A stretch of DNA of 64,000 bases from Salegentibacter sp. Hel_I_6. Its GTDB lineage: Bacteria > Bacteroidota > Bacteroidia > Flavobacteriales > Flavobacteriaceae. Below, one piece after another: positions 60,908-64,000 of this stretch; within the stretch, counting starts at the first letter, position 1, and each line of letters opens with the position of its first letter. The notes under the pieces are model-generated. The model did not search any database. It saw only the letters and a program-made list of their open reading frames with translations, and was not told the DNA's origin. The stretch is from positions 186,001-250,000 of the forward strand of contig NZ_JQNQ01000001.1 in assembly GCF_000745315.1 (NCBI RefSeq), written 5' to 3'. The translations under genes were made by a program, and so were the position numbers.

Positions 60908-61138
60908 TGGAGTTATAAAGTTAATTACCGGAAGCATAGAATATTCTTAATCTGCCCAAAAATGCGCAAAGGAGCCACGAATCCACCAATAAATTGTAGA
61001 AAATATTCGTGGATTGGTGGCAGAGTATAATGTAAATATGTCTTAATGGTAAATTCATTAGGCCCAAACATCTTAAATTATTTAGAAGTACCCGCATTAT
61101 TCTGGTGATTTAAAATGGAACTTAAATTGATAACTCGA
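60908..61138. repeat. 231-bp direct repeat, copy B
   Basis: About 95% identical to 54375-54605, same orientation, 6533 bases apart. It ends 10 bases upstream of the DUF2231 start on the minus strand. Confidence 0.9.
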
Positions 61139-61211
61139 AAAATAAATTTAAAATCCATACCGGGTATCTTAAATATCTGCCATATCGCTATATGGTTTGG
61201 AATTCTACAAT

Positions 61212-61272
61212 GAAAAAAGAAAAAGGAGGGAAATTAAGACTTCAACTAATTATCATAAACAACGATCCCTCC
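61212..61272 (-). terminator. Terminator-like hairpin after the 61300 lipoprotein gene
   Basis: Minus strand: GGAGGGA (61272-61266) pairs with TCCCTCC (61232-61226), a long loop, then a T-rich run (61225-61212). The loop holds the same AGTTGAAGT that borders the 47-bp repeats. Confidence 0.5.
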
Positions 61273-61299
61273 ATTTCCTTTAAACTTTAATCCCAGATT

Positions 61300-61473
61300 C
61301 TAATCATGATCCATAGACTCATTATGGTCCATTTCCATATCGTCACCTTCCATCCCTCCCTGTTCCATTTCCATATCGCCGTGGTCATCTTCGGTGGTTT
61401 CCCTACAGGAAATCATGGTAAGGTTAAAAGTTCCCACAAATAAGACTAACAGTAAAATTCTGAATTTTTTCAT
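61300..61473 (-). CDS. Small Met/Asp/His-rich lipoprotein
   Basis: 57 residues: signal peptide with M-I-S-C lipobox (Cys23), then D-D-H-G-D-M-E-M-E-Q-G-G-M and a tail of M-D-H-N-E-S-M-D-H-D. Typical periplasmic copper-binding composition. Same strand and spacing as the DUF302 gene upstream (15 bases). Confidence 0.75.
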   Translation of the reverse strand: MKKFRILLLVLFVGTFNLTMISCRETTEDDHGDMEMEQGGMEGDDMEMDHNESMDHD

Positions 61474-61488
61474 TGTTCAATTATTTAA

Positions 61489-61875
61489 TTAAAGGTTCGA
61501 AATAACTTTTTGAAGTTTTACCTTGATCTCTTTAGCCACTTTGCCTAGCGCATCATCTTCCACCGCCTGCATGGAAGCAATGGGATTTACCACCGCTACT
61601 TCTATCTCTCCTGCCTCTTTTTCCTGTACAATCACATTGCAGGGCAGCATAGCCCCAATCTTGTCTTCCGTTTTTAGAGCTTTATAAGCGTAAGGCGCGT
61701 TACAGGCTCCAAGAATGCGATAGTTTCTAAAATCCACATCCAGCTTTTTCTTCAAAGTTTCAGTAACGTTGATCTCTGTTAATACCCCAAAACCTTCTTT
61801 TTCCAATTCCTCGGTAACTTTAACGATTACCTCTTCGAAATTTCCTTTAAGGCTTTTGTTAAAATAATAGTCCAT
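61489..61875 (-). CDS. DUF302 protein
   Basis: 128 residues, same length and blocks as 39644-40030 (F-G-V-L-T-E-I-N-V-T-E-T-L-K-K-K-L-D, L-G-A-C-N-A-P-Y-A). No Crp/Fnr-type site precedes this copy; it belongs to the multicopper oxidase group. Confidence 0.85.
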   Translation of the reverse strand: MDYYFNKSLKGNFEEVIVKVTEELEKEGFGVLTEINVTETLKKKLDVDFRNYRILGACNAPYAYKALKTEDKIGAMLPCNVIVQEKEAGEIEVAVVNPIASMQAVEDDALGKVAKEIKVKLQKVISNL

Positions 61876-61923
61876 GATTTTTTATTTAATGCGTTTTACA
61901 ATTTTTTTGACTGCATTTAAAAT

Positions 61924-62496
61924 TTACATCTTTTCCTGATGTGCCTTCATTTTGGCTTTCATCTTTTCCATAAGCTCAGGATTCTCATGCAAAAACTGGA
62001 TCATTTTATCCATCATCTTCTCGGCCATTTCGGGATTAGATTTCATCTTGGAATGCATCTCTTCCATCATTGCTTCTTTCATAGCCGGATCTTTCATCAT
62101 TTTCTCTTTCATCTTTTTCTTCATTTCTGGATTCCTGTCCAGTCTCTCCTGCATCATCTTATGCATTTTTTCTTTCATTTCAGGATCATCCATCATTTTC
62201 TCCATGTGGGATTTCATCTTTTCTTTCATCCCCGGGTTCTTTTGCATCATGGCTTTCATCTTGCCAGATTCCATCATTTGCATATGGCTTTGCATCATGA
62301 GTTTTCTTGCCCCTTCGTCTTGTTGTGCCAGATCAATAAATTCATTGAATTGGTTTGGGTTCGAAATAATTTCCTGGTAAACAGCGTTTCGATTGTCTGG
62401 AACATCCATTGCTTCAGAAGCGTTAAATGTTGATTTACAGCTTACCAATGTTCCTACTGCTACTATAATCATTAAGGTTTTTACAATTGTTTTCAT
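61924..62496 (-). CDS. Met-rich repeat lipoprotein
   Basis: 190 residues: lipobox T-L-V-S-C, a short linker, then about 130 residues of helix-forming repeats built on P-E-M-K-E-K-M with more than 40 Met. Likely a periplasmic Cu(I) sponge working with the oxidase gene before it. ATG 62496 starts the signal peptide; the frame extends to 62529. Confidence 0.8.
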   Translation of the reverse strand: MKTIVKTLMIIVAVGTLVSCKSTFNASEAMDVPDNRNAVYQEIISNPNQFNEFIDLAQQDEGARKLMMQSHMQMMESGKMKAMMQKNPGMKEKMKSHMEKMMDDPEMKEKMHKMMQERLDRNPEMKKKMKEKMMKDPAMKEAMMEEMHSKMKSNPEMAEKMMDKMIQFLHENPELMEKMKAKMKAHQEKM

Positions 62497-62570
62497 TTTA
62501 CTTTGTTTTAGAGTTAATAAAATTTTCATCGTTCAGTTTTATTTTTTATAATTCCCTTATCCTGTCCTTT

Positions 62571-64000
62571 CTACACTATTTTAAAGTTTCTCATCATGCC
62601 CATATCCTCATGCTCCAGATTATGGCAATGGTATAGAAACAATCCTTTATAGTCTTCAAATCGCATGATCAAATCCATTTGCATTCCTGGTAAAAGATAA
62701 ACGCTGTCCTGCCAGCCTTCGTTGATAAAACCGTCTTTGGTTGCTTCCCAAAGCTTATCATCTACCTTATCAGCGTTTCGGTTTAAGATGTTGAATTGTA
62801 ATTGGTGGATATGAACAGGATGTGGCATTTGCATCATATTTCCCATGCCTCCCTGACCGCCCATCATTCCGCCGTTGCCATGCATTCCGCCGCCCATCAT
62901 TCCGCTGTCATCATCAGGATCTGAAGAAAACTGGTTTCCATTATTGATACGCCAAATTTCGGTAGTATCTAATTTCACGGTCTCTTCTTCGGCTACTTCG
63001 GTGCCATTATAGGTGCGACCGTTAATGGTCCATTCCATCATTCCGCCCATAGCGAAGGTGAAAGTCCTGGGATTGTCTTTATTGATGGCATCTGTGGCCG
63101 CCAATGTATTGAAAGAACTGAGCTCACCAGGTAATTGAGCATTGTTTTCTGCGAAAGCCCCCACATTTATTTCCAGAATATCAAACTGAGTGTCATAAGG
63201 CAAGTGATTGCTACTGCTATTTCCCATCATCCCGCCATTCATCATGCCACCACCCATCATGTCCAGTGGGATAGGTAAATGGACCAGTTTAATACGACTA
63301 TTTTCTGACTGTTGAGATAAATCCAACCATACATCTACCCGCTGCGCTGGCCCTAAAATTAGATAGGGCAATTTTTTTGGCGCTTCCAATAGCCCCCCGT
63401 CCACACCAAATACTGTGATAGGTTCACCATTGTCCCACGCCAACTTATAAGCCCTGGAATTGGAACCGTTTAAGAGCCTTAAACGATATTTCCCGTTTGC
63501 GCCCAGGTTCAGGGTATTATCAATTTTACCATTGATCAATATTTGCTCACCTAAAAAACCCTGCATTCGATCCATCTCTCCATCGCCCAGGTATTGGAGC
63601 TGTTTATTATCATTAAAAGTCCTGTCCTGGATCACCACGGGAATATCATATTCACCCTGGGGTAGATTTAATTTTCCTTCTTCTTTATCAGATACGATAA
63701 ACAATCCTGCCAGTCCCTTATATACCTGTTCCCCTGTATGTTTATGCGGATGTGGGTGGAACCAATACGTTCCAGCCCTGTTCATCACTTCAAATTCATA
63801 ATAATAGGTTTCTCCTTCACTTATTACATGCTCTGGGTGGCCATCATTCTCGTGAGACACGTGCAGGCCATGCCAGTGCACAATAGATTCGGCCGGAATC
63901 TGGTTTTCATACCTCACCCTAACCTTATCCCCTTTCTTTACCCGAATAACAGGTCCTAAATAGCTACCCTCTATATTTTGTAAATTATCTTCGCTACCTT
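62571..64000 (-). CDS. Multicopper oxidase (CueO-type), 5' partial
   Basis: The frame is open to the right edge, so the N-terminus is missing. Copper ligands: H-W-H-G-L-H, H-P-H-P-H (type 2/3), H-P-V-H-I-H-Q-L and the C-terminal H-C-H-N-L-E-H-E-D-M-G-M-M. Two Met/Gly-rich loops (M-M-G-G-G-M-M, G-N-G-G-M-M-G-G-Q) resemble those that help CueO oxidise Cu(I). Periplasmic Cu(I) oxidation fits the neighbours. A GTG at 63917 is only an internal codon. Confidence 0.93.
   Translation of the reverse strand, partial: GSEDNLQNIEGSYLGPVIRVKKGDKVRVRYENQIPAESIVHWHGLHVSHENDGHPEHVISEGETYYYEFEVMNRAGTYWFHPHPHKHTGEQVYKGLAGLFIVSDKEEGKLNLPQGEYDIPVVIQDRTFNDNKQLQYLGDGEMDRMQGFLGEQILINGKIDNTLNLGANGKYRLRLLNGSNSRAYKLAWDNGEPITVFGVDGGLLEAPKKLPYLILGPAQRVDVWLDLSQQSENSRIKLVHLPIPLDMMGGGMMNGGMMGNSSSNHLPYDTQFDILEINVGAFAENNAQLPGELSSFNTLAATDAINKDNPRTFTFAMGGMMEWTINGRTYNGTEVAEEETVKLDTTEIWRINNGNQFSSDPDDDSGMMGGGMHGNGGMMGGQGGMGNMMQMPHPVHIHQLQFNILNRNADKVDDKLWEATKDGFINEGWQDSVYLLPGMQMDLIMRFEDYKGLFLYHCHNLEHEDMGMMRNFKIV

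Noticed and set aside
62060..62380. Long + strand frames opposite the Met-rich lipoprotein
   Set aside because: They are antisense shadows of ATG-rich repeats (CAT codons give His/Phe-rich nonsense) and have no independent support.
61928..62450. Possible CRISPR or tandem DNA repeat in the Met-rich gene
   Set aside because: The repetition is at protein level (P-E-M-K-E-K-M) with varied codons and no spacer structure.

Overview
The window looks like part of a large mobile element (integrative conjugative element or plasmid) from a marine-type flavobacterium (Bacteroidota, Flavobacteriaceae). Evidence: conjugation genes of the Bacteroidetes TraJ/K/M/N type, BfmA/BtgA-type mobilisation proteins, promoters of the Bacteroidetes form (TTTG near -33, TAnnTTTG near -7), and AT-rich intergenic DNA. 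No rRNA, tRNA or CRISPR array was seen, and neither end of the element is in view.

Layout. (1) 1-3.8 kb, + strand: the end of a type IV secretion operon (TraI-position partial, TraJ, TraK, TraM, TraN). (2) 3.8-10.9 kb, - strand: an AbiE-type toxin-antitoxin pair, coupling protein, relaxase and BfmA-like accessory protein, a hairpin-rich candidate oriT, a RadC/JAB protein, SSB, and a striking 153-nt fold-back structure. (3) 10.9-18 kb, + strand: a broad-spectrum mercury operon under an ArsR repressor (MerT with fused HMA domain, MerP-like protein, membrane protein, MerA, DUF2652 protein, MerB, a glutathione-reductase-like flavoprotein, a GDCC protein). (4) 18-21.3 kb, + strand: a CsoR-family regulator and three further transcription units sharing one operator/promoter motif (thioredoxin-like protein, Cys-rich four-helix protein, MerT-like membrane protein with outer-membrane and HMA proteins). 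(5) 21.4-38.1 kb, - strand: two RND heavy-metal efflux operons, each led by a short exported protein ending in an RGPP motif; one has a CusA-TolC fusion, and downstream of it lie MFS, [2Fe-2S], HupE-like and anchor proteins. (6) 38.2-53.4 kb: an apparent sulfur island with TsdA thiosulfate dehydrogenase, three 5'-nucleotidase-family metallophosphoesterases (two with SoxB-like motifs), three DsrE-like proteins, two DoxX proteins, DsbD, TlpA, DUF302 proteins, and a Crp/Fnr-type regulator. Palindromes of the form TGTAACnnnnGTTACA sit at a fixed distance from four -7 boxes here, and one base off at a fifth. (7) 53.4-64 kb, mostly - strand: decayed ArsR and AraC regulators, a 231-bp direct repeat flanking 6.3 kb, a copper-storage-like protein, potassium channel, DUF3347, PepSY, glutamate-synthase-like and DUF2231 proteins, Met/His-rich lipoproteins, DUF302 and a multicopper oxidase running off the edge.

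How it works together (inference): the element carries mercury/organomercury detoxification, copper/silver-type efflux and storage, and a periplasmic system that seems to handle reduced sulfur. The most novel-looking parts are the Crp/Fnr-type sulfur regulon without SoxYZ or SoxAX, the operon-leading proteins ending in RGPP or PPP that resemble ribosome-arrest peptides, and the four-promoter CsoR-type operator family.
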